Source: a virus | DNA: 35,262 nucleotides | Strand: one strand, 5' to 3' | Virus record (IMG/VR): IMGVR_UViG_3300042445_001201 | Coordinates: 1 to 35,262 of that record | Shown here: positions 17,237-23,402 of the stretch, one piece after another | Numbering within the stretch: the first letter of the stretch is position 1 | Layout of the letters: every line of letters starts with the position of its first letter | Program-made: the position numbers and the translations under genes | Notes under the pieces: generated by a model | Told to the model about the DNA's origin: nothing | The model's input: the letters and a program-made list of their open reading frames with translations, nothing else | Database searches by the model: none

Positions 17237-17608
17237 ATGCCCATCATCCCCGAGCAACCCATCGTCGTCCCGCCCGTCCCCGGCGAGACCTTCACCGAGC
17301 AGTGGATCTACAACCTCGTCGTGCATTCGCCCGCGATCAACTCAGGCCGCGTGCAGATCCAGCTCCTGCCGTTCGATCCGACCGCCCCGAAAATCGGACC
17401 CGGCGAGTTGCTCGAGAACATCGAGACCGACCGCCTCTGGGATGCCGTCGCGGAGGTGCCTGAGGTGGCGGCTGCGATGCAGTCGGTGCTCGATGCCGTC
17501 GAACCGCTGCGGGCATGGATCGCGGCGCAGAACGCACCGCAGCCTGAGCCTGAGCCTGAGCCGGAACCAGAAGCAGAACCCGAGCCTGAGCCTGAGCCTG
17601 AGTCTTAA
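17237..17608 (+). CDS. Pro-Glu repeat protein of the tail-lysis junction
   Basis: A 123-residue protein with a folded-looking N-terminal part (ETFTEQWIYNLVVHSPAINS, then a helix about 65-95) and a C-terminal PEPEPE tail from CCTGAG hexanucleotide repeats. The tail is very acidic and extended and could be a spacer or a phase-variable length tract. It may be a fibre accessory protein; function unknown. Confidence 0.65.
   Translation: MPIIPEQPIVVPPVPGETFTEQWIYNLVVHSPAINSGRVQIQLLPFDPTAPKIGPGELLENIETDRLWDAVAEVPEVAAAMQSVLDAVEPLRAWIAAQNAPQPEPEPEPEPEAEPEPEPEPES
17543..17604 (+). repeat. CCTGAG hexanucleotide tandem repeat
   Basis: About ten hexamers of CCTGAG and close variants (CCGGAA, CCAGAA) encode alternating Pro-Glu at the end of the 17237-17608 gene. 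Perfect copies cluster at both edges and degenerate ones lie in the middle, so copy number may vary by slippage without changing frame. Confidence 0.9.
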
Positions 17609-17611
17609 TCC

Positions 17612-17947
17612 ATGCACCCTGTCATCGACCATACAATTTCGGGCCTGACCGCAATCGTGGCGGGCGTCGTCGGATCGCAAGCACTTCCCGACATCCTCTC
17701 GCAAGTCCCTGCCCCGGACTGGATACAGCAGTTGCAGGGTCCATTCGGGGCACTCATCGGACTTGCACTTGGCTTGTGGTGGATGTCTAAGCGATTGGAC
17801 AAAGCCGAAGCCAAGGCGGACAAGCGCGAGGATGAGCGGGATGCCGACAGGAAAAGCCTGATTACCGTAGTCGAGCAAAACTCTAACGTGTTGCGGAATG
17901 CGTCGGAGATCCTCGGCAACGTGAAGGAGGCGCTGAAAAAGCCATGA
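17612..17947 (+). CDS. Holin-like membrane protein
   Basis: A 111-residue protein with a clear hydrophobic segment about residues 46-60 (GALIGLALGLWWM), a weaker one near 10-25 (ISGLTAIVAGVVGSQA) and a strongly charged coiled-coil C-terminus (RLDKAEAKADKREDERDADR). Position immediately before the amidase, with ATGA overlap, suits a holin that releases the endolysin or triggers membrane collapse. The topology is not certain and no family motif is visible. Confidence 0.6.
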   Translation: MHPVIDHTISGLTAIVAGVVGSQALPDILSQVPAPDWIQQLQGPFGALIGLALGLWWMSKRLDKAEAKADKREDERDADRKSLITVVEQNSNVLRNASEILGNVKEALKKP

Positions 17948-18597
17948 ATCTATTCGCCGCGTTCGCTGGCTGGCTTGCTGGCCGAATCGGGGACGCGGTG
18001 ATTCCAAACTACAGACCCATGCCACCCGAAACTCTAGTTGCAATCTGCGTCGGCCACTCTCGCCACATCAACGGCAGGCGCGACGGCGGGGCTGTCTCTG
18101 TCGGTGGCGTTTCGGAGTGGACGTTCAACCTCGACCTGGCGCAAGAGATCGACCGCATCCTGCGCGAAAAGGGCGTCGTTTCGTTTATCGTGAGCGACTA
18201 TCGTGGGTCGGGCTACACCGACTCCATGCGATGGCTGGCGGCGGAACTCAAGGCCAGGAAGGCGACCGTTGCCATTGAATGCCATTTTAATGCAGCGAGC
18301 GGCACAGCCAAGGGTCACGAATGGCTTTACTGGGGCCACTCTAAGCGAGGCAAGGCGCTTGCGGATGCTTTGCGCGGGGCATACTCCGAAAGCTTCCCAC
18401 AGGCCGTCTCTCGCGGCAGCAAAGCCAAGATCACGGGCGAGCGTGGCGGGGAGTTCCTCAAACTGACGCATTGCCCTGCCGTCATCGCGGAGCCGTTCTT
18501 TGGAGACAACCCTCAGGAGTGGCAGACGGCATCATCTAGCGTCTCCGCGATTGCCGAGGCGATGGCAACCGGCATCATTGACTACCTGACCCTATGA
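17944..18597 (+). CDS. Endolysin: N-acetylmuramoyl-L-alanine amidase
   Basis: A zinc amidase of the Amidase_3 type that cuts the lactoyl-Ala bond of peptidoglycan. Ligand and catalytic residues are recognisable: H38 in VGHSR, E58 in SEWTFN, H114 in ECHFNAA and E183 in IAEPFFGDN. The 217-residue length is one catalytic domain without a clear wall-binding domain. The first 20 residues (MNLFAAFAGWLAGRIGDAVI) are hydrophobic and could be an uncleaved anchor or signal, so secretion may not depend wholly on the holin. It overlaps both neighbouring genes by 4 nt. Confidence 0.9.
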   Translation: MNLFAAFAGWLAGRIGDAVIPNYRPMPPETLVAICVGHSRHINGRRDGGAVSVGGVSEWTFNLDLAQEIDRILREKGVVSFIVSDYRGSGYTDSMRWLAAELKARKATVAIECHFNAASGTAKGHEWLYWGHSKRGKALADALRGAYSESFPQAVSRGSKAKITGERGGEFLKLTHCPAVIAEPFFGDNPQEWQTASSSVSAIAEAMATGIIDYLTL

Positions 18598-18899
18598 CCC
18601 CCTCATGGATCAAAATTCACCGCGTTAGGGTGGCAGGCGTGGCGATTGCCATCGAGTTCGACGCCGGGCTGCACGAATTCGGGACATGGCACCGCGACGA
18701 GCAAATCATCAAGATCGGGCCGAAAGCGGAAGACTGCTTTTGGGAGACGCTGCGGCATGAGATGACACACGCGGCGTTGGATTTGGGAGGAGTCTCATTT
18801 TGTGAGACGATGGAGGTCGAGGCCGTTGTCCGTTGTTTGGACAACCTTTTATTTCCCGCATGGGAGGCAATTCAACCAATACGTCAACCAATGCCATGA
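18594..18899 (+). CDS. Small HEXXH metallopeptidase-like protein
   Basis: A 101-residue protein with the zinc motif HEMTH (H55, E56, H59) followed by AALDLGG and an acidic MEVEAVV helix that could provide a third ligand. It resembles short phage proteins with an ImmA/IrrE- or SprT-like HEXXH core preceded by an I-K-I strand (QIIKIGPK). Function is unknown. In this lysis cassette it might cut a host regulator or help lysis. It overlaps the amidase and the HTH gene by ATGA. Confidence 0.75.
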   Translation: MTPSWIKIHRVRVAGVAIAIEFDAGLHEFGTWHRDEQIIKIGPKAEDCFWETLRHEMTHAALDLGGVSFCETMEVEAVVRCLDNLLFPAWEAIQPIRQPMP

Positions 18900-19303
18900 C
18901 AACCGAAGAACGCATCGCGGCATCCATCGGGAAAAACCCCGGAGCGCCAAACCATACAATCGCCAAAAACCTTAGCGTTAGAGCGGCGGAAGTCCAAGCT
19001 GTCCGAGATAAGATGCCTCAGCATCAAGGCGACCCGGAAGAATCTTCGCTTTCGGGTATCGCGCTCACGAACAAGCAGATCCTATCTCACAGGCCAGCAG
19101 AGACGGCAGCACTATTCATCCAGCGCCTTCCCAAAGGACGCGGATTTCTTCCCGCGGAACTGTCGAAGAAGTGGCATCTCTCGGAAGAAACAATCAAAAA
19201 TCACGCCAAACGACTTGGATGTTTGAAATACCTGAACGTCGGCGCAGGCAACTGGGTGCAAGTCGTGATCAACCCTGAAACAGCGGAAGGCTTAACCGAA
19301 TGA
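18896..19303 (+). CDS. Helix-turn-helix DNA-binding protein candidate
   Basis: A 135-residue protein with two possible HTH units: residues about 5-35 (EERIAASIGKNPGAPNHTIA, KNLSVRAAEVQAVRD) and about 80-105 (AELSKKWHLSEETIKNHAKR). ATG 18896 overlaps the upstream stop; a longer frame from 18833 would overprint the metallopeptidase gene. It may regulate late genes or act with the phosphoesterase encoded next, which overlaps it by 4 nt. Confidence 0.7.
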   Translation: MTTEERIAASIGKNPGAPNHTIAKNLSVRAAEVQAVRDKMPQHQGDPEESSLSGIALTNKQILSHRPAETAALFIQRLPKGRGFLPAELSKKWHLSEETIKNHAKRLGCLKYLNVGAGNWVQVVINPETAEGLTE

Positions 19304-20304
19304 ACGAAGGAATCGACCTGACAGGGGCCAAGCTATCCAGCGATAGCGCGATCAAGGATGTGATGGCATTGCGGGCGAAGCTGCAAGAAAAGGATAAGGT
19401 CATCAAGGCGCTTCAAAGCGACCGCGAGGAACTTCTCTCGCAATTCACGAACCTACATCAAGCAAAGTATCCCGTGCCGGTTCCAAAGGCAAAACTGGCA
19501 GCCAGGACAAAGGGTGACTTCATACGCATCCTCGCCGGTGACGTTCACGGGTCCGCAATGGACCGTCCTGCCGTCGAGGCGTTCATCCGAGACGTGAAGC
19601 AGTGGCAACCCAACGAGATTGTCCTTGGCGGCGACATCATCGAGTGCGGCGGCTTCCTCGCGGAGCATCACACGCTCGGCTACATCGCTGAGACTGACTA
19701 CACTTACCAGGACGACATCGCCGCAGCGACATGGTTCCTCGACCAGCTTCAAGATGCAGCGCCAAACGCCAAGATCATTTTCATTGAGGGCAACCACGAC
19801 GAAAGGCCCGAGCGATGGGTAATCGACAAAACGATCCGCAACGGACGCGATGCCGAGTTCTTGCGCTCGCTGATTTCTCCCCGCACGCTTCTCAATCTCG
19901 ACGCTCGAGGCATCGAGTTCTTCAGCCGTGGCGTGAACTATGTTCCAGGCCTCCCGAACGGATGGATCAAGCTAGGCAAGATTTTCATCACCCACGAACT
20001 TGGGGGAGGCACAAACGCTGCCCGTGATTCGGTAAGCAAAACAGCGGGCAACGTCGTGTTTTTCCACACGCATCGCGCCGACACTTCGACGAGGGTGTTT
20101 CCCAACGTTGGTTTGGTCACAGCGTGGAACCCCGGCTGTCTCTGCCAACTCCAGCGCATGTGGAATCACTCCGATCCGACGGGGTGGAACCACGGCTACG
20201 CGATCCAGTTTGTTTCCTCCACCGGGAATTTCCTTCACATCCAAGTGCCGATCAACGATGGTGTCAGCCTCATAGGGCCAATGCACGACCGAATGACATC
20301 GTAA
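19300..20304 (+). CDS. Calcineurin-like metallophosphoesterase
   Basis: A 334-residue enzyme with all motifs of the two-metal phosphoesterase fold: D81-x-H83 (AGDVHG), GD at 111-112 (LGGDII), GNHD at 164-167, H231 (FITHELGGG) and H255-T-H257 (FFHTHRAD). A coiled-coil N-terminus (about 20-55) precedes it. Members cleave phosphodiesters in nucleotides or nucleic acid; the substrate here is unknown, with RNA/DNA end processing or a signalling nucleotide possible. It is the last plus-strand gene before a convergent junction. Confidence 0.85.
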   Translation: MNEGIDLTGAKLSSDSAIKDVMALRAKLQEKDKVIKALQSDREELLSQFTNLHQAKYPVPVPKAKLAARTKGDFIRILAGDVHGSAMDRPAVEAFIRDVKQWQPNEIVLGGDIIECGGFLAEHHTLGYIAETDYTYQDDIAAATWFLDQLQDAAPNAKIIFIEGNHDERPERWVIDKTIRNGRDAEFLRSLISPRTLLNLDARGIEFFSRGVNYVPGLPNGWIKLGKIFITHELGGGTNAARDSVSKTAGNVVFFHTHRADTSTRVFPNVGLVTAWNPGCLCQLQRMWNHSDPTGWNHGYAIQFVSSTGNFLHIQVPINDGVSLIGPMHDRMTS

Positions 20305-20477
20305 ATTACCTGACCGCTTGACGCCACGGGTGGGCGTGGTAGGTTGCGAGCAAGCGTGGCGCAAGCTGCGTAAAATCCAACGGCGGCAGGCACCGGGAAA
20401 CCGACCTGCCGCCCGAGGGCCACTTTCGACAGTCGCCCCGGCGGGATCTTAGGACCGAACCAGCGGGGCGCTTTCGT
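20305..20477. terminator. Structured intergenic region between convergent operons
   Basis: This gene-free 173 bp lies between stops that face each other. A perfect 9-bp stem (20382-20390 with 20405-20413) is capped by an inner CGG-GAAA-CCG hairpin with a GNRA tetraloop. A 7-bp stem pairs 20434-20440 with 20464-20470. Two 5-bp hairpins occur upstream, CCACG/CGTGG near 20325-20340 and TTGCG/CGCAA near 20345-20364. T-tracts are poor, so it may be a bidirectional transcription barrier or a small structured RNA. Confidence 0.5.
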
Positions 20478-20657
20478 TCAGCTAGGCTTATTCTCAAGAC
20501 TCGCCACAAACCGCGAGAACGGCGAGGGCGTGAACGGCTTGCTCTCTTTCCGCGCCAGCCACCGCGCCAGCTCCTCCTCCGCGAGCTTGCGGCCAGCCTT
20601 AGACTTGGCGTTGGCCACGTTGGCACGCAGGGCGTCGGTGATCGGGTTGGCGTTCAT
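20478..20657 (-). CDS. 59-residue basic protein at the end of the minus-strand operon
   Basis: A small ORF running from ATG at 20657 to TGA at 20478-20480. It reads MNANPITDALRANVAN..., then AGRKLAEEELARWLARKESK and ends SLENKPS. It starts inside the stop of the Mom-like gene (ATGA), which supports a real translationally coupled gene despite its length. It is helical and basic; function unknown. Confidence 0.7.
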   Translation of the reverse strand: MNANPITDALRANVANAKSKAGRKLAEEELARWLARKESKPFTPSPFSRFVASLENKPS

Positions 20658-21310
20658 AGCAATACAGGCTGGCTGGCCATGGCAATCGTCGGCCCGTCAT
20701 CGTAGCGTGAATGCTGACTTTTAGGGTAGCTGGAAACAATCGGGTATTGAAGCTTCGCCAGCATCGACCTGCGCTGCCTCTTGTCCCCGACGAATTGGAA
20801 GTATCGGTGCTTTTCCATCGGCGGCACAGTTTGGATTCCATGCTCTTTTGCCCATCTGCCGGGGTCGGTGATTCCGCGATCACGGAGCGTCATCGGATGC
20901 GTGCGAACACCGTCCACCAAGTATGCTTTGTCGTGAGATTTGGTCGCCCCGGTGTAAATCCAGTTCGTTGCCTGATAGACGATGCCGGAATGGCCTTGCT
21001 CGGTGTCAGCGTAGGACACGACGGCGCAAGGGGCAGAAAGCATTTGCAGGCTATTTCCGACCAAGAAAGAAGCCGCGTTTTTCTCGGTCGTTTGCACCAC
21101 TAAACGGGCAAGCTCGAAAAGCTGGAAATCGCGGTCCTTGAAAGCGTGCTTCTGAATTGGCGGCGAAGGCTGGCCATAGACGCAAACGCCTTCAATCATG
21201 CCGCCAATCTCCAATCCAAAGCCCGCCCAAAAGATTGGAGCGCGGCGGGAGTAGTGCTTTAGCTTTACCCACTCGTCGCACTCCGACTTGCTAAGTTTTA
21301 CGACTTTCAT
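20654..21310 (-). CDS. Mom-like DNA modification protein (GNAT fold)
   Basis: This 218-residue protein resembles phage Mu Mom, which changes adenine in DNA to a carbamoylmethyl form and protects from restriction. Features: KHYSRRAPIFW (18-28), GVCVYGQP (41-48), FELARLVV (65-72), the NSLQML helix, VVSYAD (97-102) and GHSGIVYQATNWIYTGAT (106-123), all in family order. I chose ATG 21310; the longer frame from 21373 lacks family sequence. It sits at the 3' end of an operon that starts with a DNA methyltransferase. The exact chemistry is inferred from the family. Confidence 0.82.
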   Translation of the reverse strand: MKVVKLSKSECDEWVKLKHYSRRAPIFWAGFGLEIGGMIEGVCVYGQPSPPIQKHAFKDRDFQLFELARLVVQTTEKNAASFLVGNSLQMLSAPCAVVSYADTEQGHSGIVYQATNWIYTGATKSHDKAYLVDGVRTHPMTLRDRGITDPGRWAKEHGIQTVPPMEKHRYFQFVGDKRQRRSMLAKLQYPIVSSYPKSQHSRYDDGPTIAMASQPVLL

Positions 21311-21318
21311 GTTAGGAT

Positions 21319-21546
21319 TCACAATCCGAATTCCTCCCATCCTTGCTTGGCGCTGGCAGCAGACGGCCCGCAAAATACTGGGGTCTTACCGGGATGGTTG
21401 CGCTCGATCCAGCGGTCAAGATCGTATGCAGCAATGGCCCAACTGTCGGTGTCGCTGACGCAATCGGTGTTTTTTCCGGCGTGGTGAAACCGTGGGCCGT
21501 AGTTGGTCCAGAGTGCTTTGATCTTGATGGTGTCGATGCTGTTCAT
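21319..21546 (-). CDS. 75-residue hypothetical protein
   Basis: From ATG 21546: an MNSIDTIKIKALWTNYG start, a central CVSDTDSWAIAAYDLDRWIE and a Gly/Ala/Ser end. An in-frame ATG at 21609 would add 21 basic residues (MKKVLRKSS...), possible but overlapping the neighbour's stop. It lies 8 nt upstream of the Mom-like gene and could be an accessory. Function unknown. Confidence 0.6.
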   Translation of the reverse strand: MNSIDTIKIKALWTNYGPRFHHAGKNTDCVSDTDSWAIAAYDLDRWIERNHPGKTPVFCGPSAASAKQGWEEFGL

Positions 21547-21605
21547 GGTCGGTGTTGGTTGACGGCGCAAACCTACCGCGCCGGATGATTTCCGCAAGAC
21601 TTTTT

Positions 21606-21815
21606 TCATGAGGGCGAACGATTGTCCTGCAAGCCTTGATCTAGCAAGGTTTCGGAGGGTTGCGAGTCTTGCCGATCTCGCTCCAGTCGGAACATCTCGA
21701 GCTGCTCGTCCCATTCGCCAGCACAAAGATCGCCAATGCAGTCGAACTGCCGGAACCACTCCTCAAAGTCGGCAAGCTCCTTGATGCGGTCGAAGATGAA
21801 TTCGTCTAGGTTCAT
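21606..21815 (-). CDS. 69-residue acidic hypothetical protein
   Basis: From ATG 21815, overlapping the MazG-like stop by 4 nt. It begins MNLDEFIFDRIKELADFEEW and is rich in Glu, Asp, Trp and Phe with two Cys (DCIGDLCAGE). The acidic, small character is like DNA-mimic or host-takeover proteins, but that is only a resemblance. Confidence 0.65.
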   Translation of the reverse strand: MNLDEFIFDRIKELADFEEWFRQFDCIGDLCAGEWDEQLEMFRLERDRQDSQPSETLLDQGLQDNRSPS

Positions 21816-22174
21816 GGCTTGTCCTTCACGAAGATTCCGCCTTCCATCTTGCCGGTGCGCCCCTTGATCTCGCCGTAGGCGGCGGCAAGGCAATCCTCAA
21901 ATCGCAGCCCCGCCATCTCGGCGGCGAGGATGAGCGTGACGGTGGTGTCGCCGATCCCGTCTTGCAACTCGTTGAAGGCTTGATCGTATTCGCTGGAATC
22001 CCCCGTGCTACGCAGCTTAACGGCGGCATCCACTGTTTCAGTGAGTTCCTCCTGCGTCTTTCTCAACTGCCCGAGTAGCGTGCCCTTTCCGTTAGGGCCG
22101 GTGATGTTGCGGGCGATGCCCCATTGGCGGACGTTCTCAATCAGTTCTTCGATGTTCATTGGTTGGTTGGTCAT
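21812..22174 (-). CDS. MazG-like nucleotide pyrophosphohydrolase
   Basis: A 120-residue all-alpha protein with the family pattern: KTQEELTETVDAAV (E-E-x-x-E-like helix) followed by NELQDGIGDTTVTLILAAEM (E-x-x-D metal-binding helix) and a later RFEDCLAAAYGEIKGR. Such enzymes hydrolyse dNTPs or (p)ppGpp-like nucleotides, adjusting pools during infection. The start at 22174 overlaps the upstream stop; a second Met at 22159 is possible. Confidence 0.8.
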   Translation of the reverse strand: MTNQPMNIEELIENVRQWGIARNITGPNGKGTLLGQLRKTQEELTETVDAAVKLRSTGDSSEYDQAFNELQDGIGDTTVTLILAAEMAGLRFEDCLAAAYGEIKGRTGKMEGGIFVKDKP

Positions 22175-22572
22175 TGGTGATTCTTTTCCGCCCATGTGGA
22201 AAGGGCATGGGCGATGGCATCCAGTTTCTTCGCGGCGGTCGCGGGAGACAGCTCGGCACCTTCCTTGGCTCGATGGTGACCCGTGATGGCCCCCTGGAAC
22301 TTCGGACTGATCCCAGCGTGAGCGGACCACTCGTTGGTTTCGATGTTGGCGACCATGCGCATCGTCACGGTCTTCTCGCGGTAGAACTCCATCAACATCC
22401 GCAGATCGTCCATGTCGGAAACCTTGAACGACACGCAGGACTCGTCTTCGTCGGACCAGTAGTTTTCCTCAATGCGCTGCTCCAATTCTGGATGCGTTCC
22501 GCCGAAAAATGGCCAGACCTGCGCGGGGTTGCAGGACGAAACGTGAAGGGTGAATTTGATGTCAGGTGTCAT
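22171..22572 (-). CDS. 133-residue hypothetical early protein
   Basis: It starts MTPDIKFTLHVSSCNPAQVW and has a beta-strand-rich middle (CVSFKVSDMDDLRMLMEFY) and a helical end (AAKKLDAIAHALSTWAEKNH). It overlaps genes on both sides (11 nt upstream, ATGA downstream). Family not recognised; a pool- or host-directed early function is the contextual guess. Confidence 0.65.
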   Translation of the reverse strand: MTPDIKFTLHVSSCNPAQVWPFFGGTHPELEQRIEENYWSDEDESCVSFKVSDMDDLRMLMEFYREKTVTMRMVANIETNEWSAHAGISPKFQGAITGHHRAKEGAELSPATAAKKLDAIAHALSTWAEKNHQ

Positions 22573-22777
22573 GGTGTCTTTGTTTGAGTTCGTGTAGTTC
22601 GATGAAAATGCTGATGGAGTTTTCGCGCTCGGCGTCGAGTTCCTCGCGCAGGGTTTTGACTTCGTGTTTCCAGACCGCCAGCTCGCGTTCCATCGACTCG
22701 GCCAAATCGCGGAGAATGAAGCTCCACTGGCCGTTGGAGGCGGCGATTGCGGCGTCGGTGCGCGGGGTCGGTGTCAT
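22562..22777 (-). CDS. TPRTDA-type coiled-coil small protein
   Basis: From ATG 22777, 71 residues: MTPTPRTDAAIAASNGQWSF, then a charged helix (ESMERELAVWKHEVKTLREE). Short phage proteins starting with T-P-R-T-D-A and continuing as a coiled coil are common, with no known function. The longer frame to 22831 enters the neighbouring gene. Confidence 0.65.
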   Translation of the reverse strand: MTPTPRTDAAIAASNGQWSFILRDLAESMERELAVWKHEVKTLREELDAERENSISIFIELHELKQRHHDT

Positions 22778-22781
22778 GGTG

Positions 22782-23024
22782 TCAATCTGGCTTCGTTCTT
22801 GAAAGCGCCATCCGAATAACGCGACGGTCACGCCGAAATGCCTCAGCTAGCTGCCTAGGCTCGACGCCATTGTCATAGGCTAGTCGAATCGCGATGTTGC
22901 GGGCGGCGATGGCGGAAGGGCTGTTGAGCGCGGGGGAAAGTGCTTGCGACGGCTTCACCTCCCACTCGCTGGCGGCTTGCCGGATCGCCTCGCGGACGAC
23001 TAGGGCGGTTTGCTCAAGGGTCAT
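22782..23024 (-). CDS. 80-residue HTH-like protein, paralogue of 32980-33222
   Basis: The N-terminal helix EQTALVVREAIRQAAS leads to an ARNIAIRLA core and a helix-turn-helix-like end (PRQLAEAFRRDRRVIRMAL). Ungapped alignment with the 80-residue protein at 32980-33222 gives about 31 identities, including all nine of ARNIAIRLA. The C-terminus suggests DNA binding. Start ATG 23024 overlaps the upstream stop. Confidence 0.75.
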   Translation of the reverse strand: MTLEQTALVVREAIRQAASEWEVKPSQALSPALNSPSAIAARNIAIRLAYDNGVEPRQLAEAFRRDRRVIRMALSRTKPD

Positions 23025-23344
23025 GGCTCGTGCTTCCAATCGACGATTAGCCGCGCCATCTGAGCGGCGGTCTTGACGGGCTTCGACTCCTTGCCGTTCA
23101 CGCTGGCCAGCATTCCGCGCCCGCCGCGCCCGTTGTCCCACAGCCACCAGTCAAGCCAGCCGTCCGGGTCGATGATTGTCACGGCGTCCCCGAAAGCGCC
23201 CCAGATAGCCTCGTGGAGCCTTCCCTCGGTGTCCATGCACCCCGCCTTGATCGCGGCGTTACAGGCATCGTCTAGGCGGTTATATGAGGCCGTCAGCGTT
23301 TCAATCACGCCTTGCCAGTGTTTGATTTGTTCAGTGCGGTTCAT
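23021..23344 (-). CDS. 107-residue hypothetical early protein
   Basis: It begins MNRTEQIKHWQGVIETLTAS and has a central DPDGWLDWWLWDNGRGGRG, then a helical K/R-rich tail. Trp-rich sequences of this type (W-L-x-W-x-x-x-N) occur in phage proteins of unknown function. It lies 58 nt downstream of the helicase-methyltransferase. Confidence 0.65.
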   Translation of the reverse strand: MNRTEQIKHWQGVIETLTASYNRLDDACNAAIKAGCMDTEGRLHEAIWGAFGDAVTIIDPDGWLDWWLWDNGRGGRGMLASVNGKESKPVKTAAQMARLIVDWKHEP

Positions 23345-23402
23345 TTTGTTTGATGGGTAAAAGCGAGCAGTTTCGCGACCTGCTCAGGTCGGCATGAGGA
23401 AA

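Noticed and set aside
17342-18043. A minus-strand frame rich in LRLRLRLR
   Set aside because: It is the reverse reading of the Pro-Glu repeat and lysis genes.
20305-20477. RNase P, tmRNA or cobalamin riboswitch
   Set aside because: Some short similarities (GACCTGCC, hairpins) exist but the conserved cores of these RNAs are not present.
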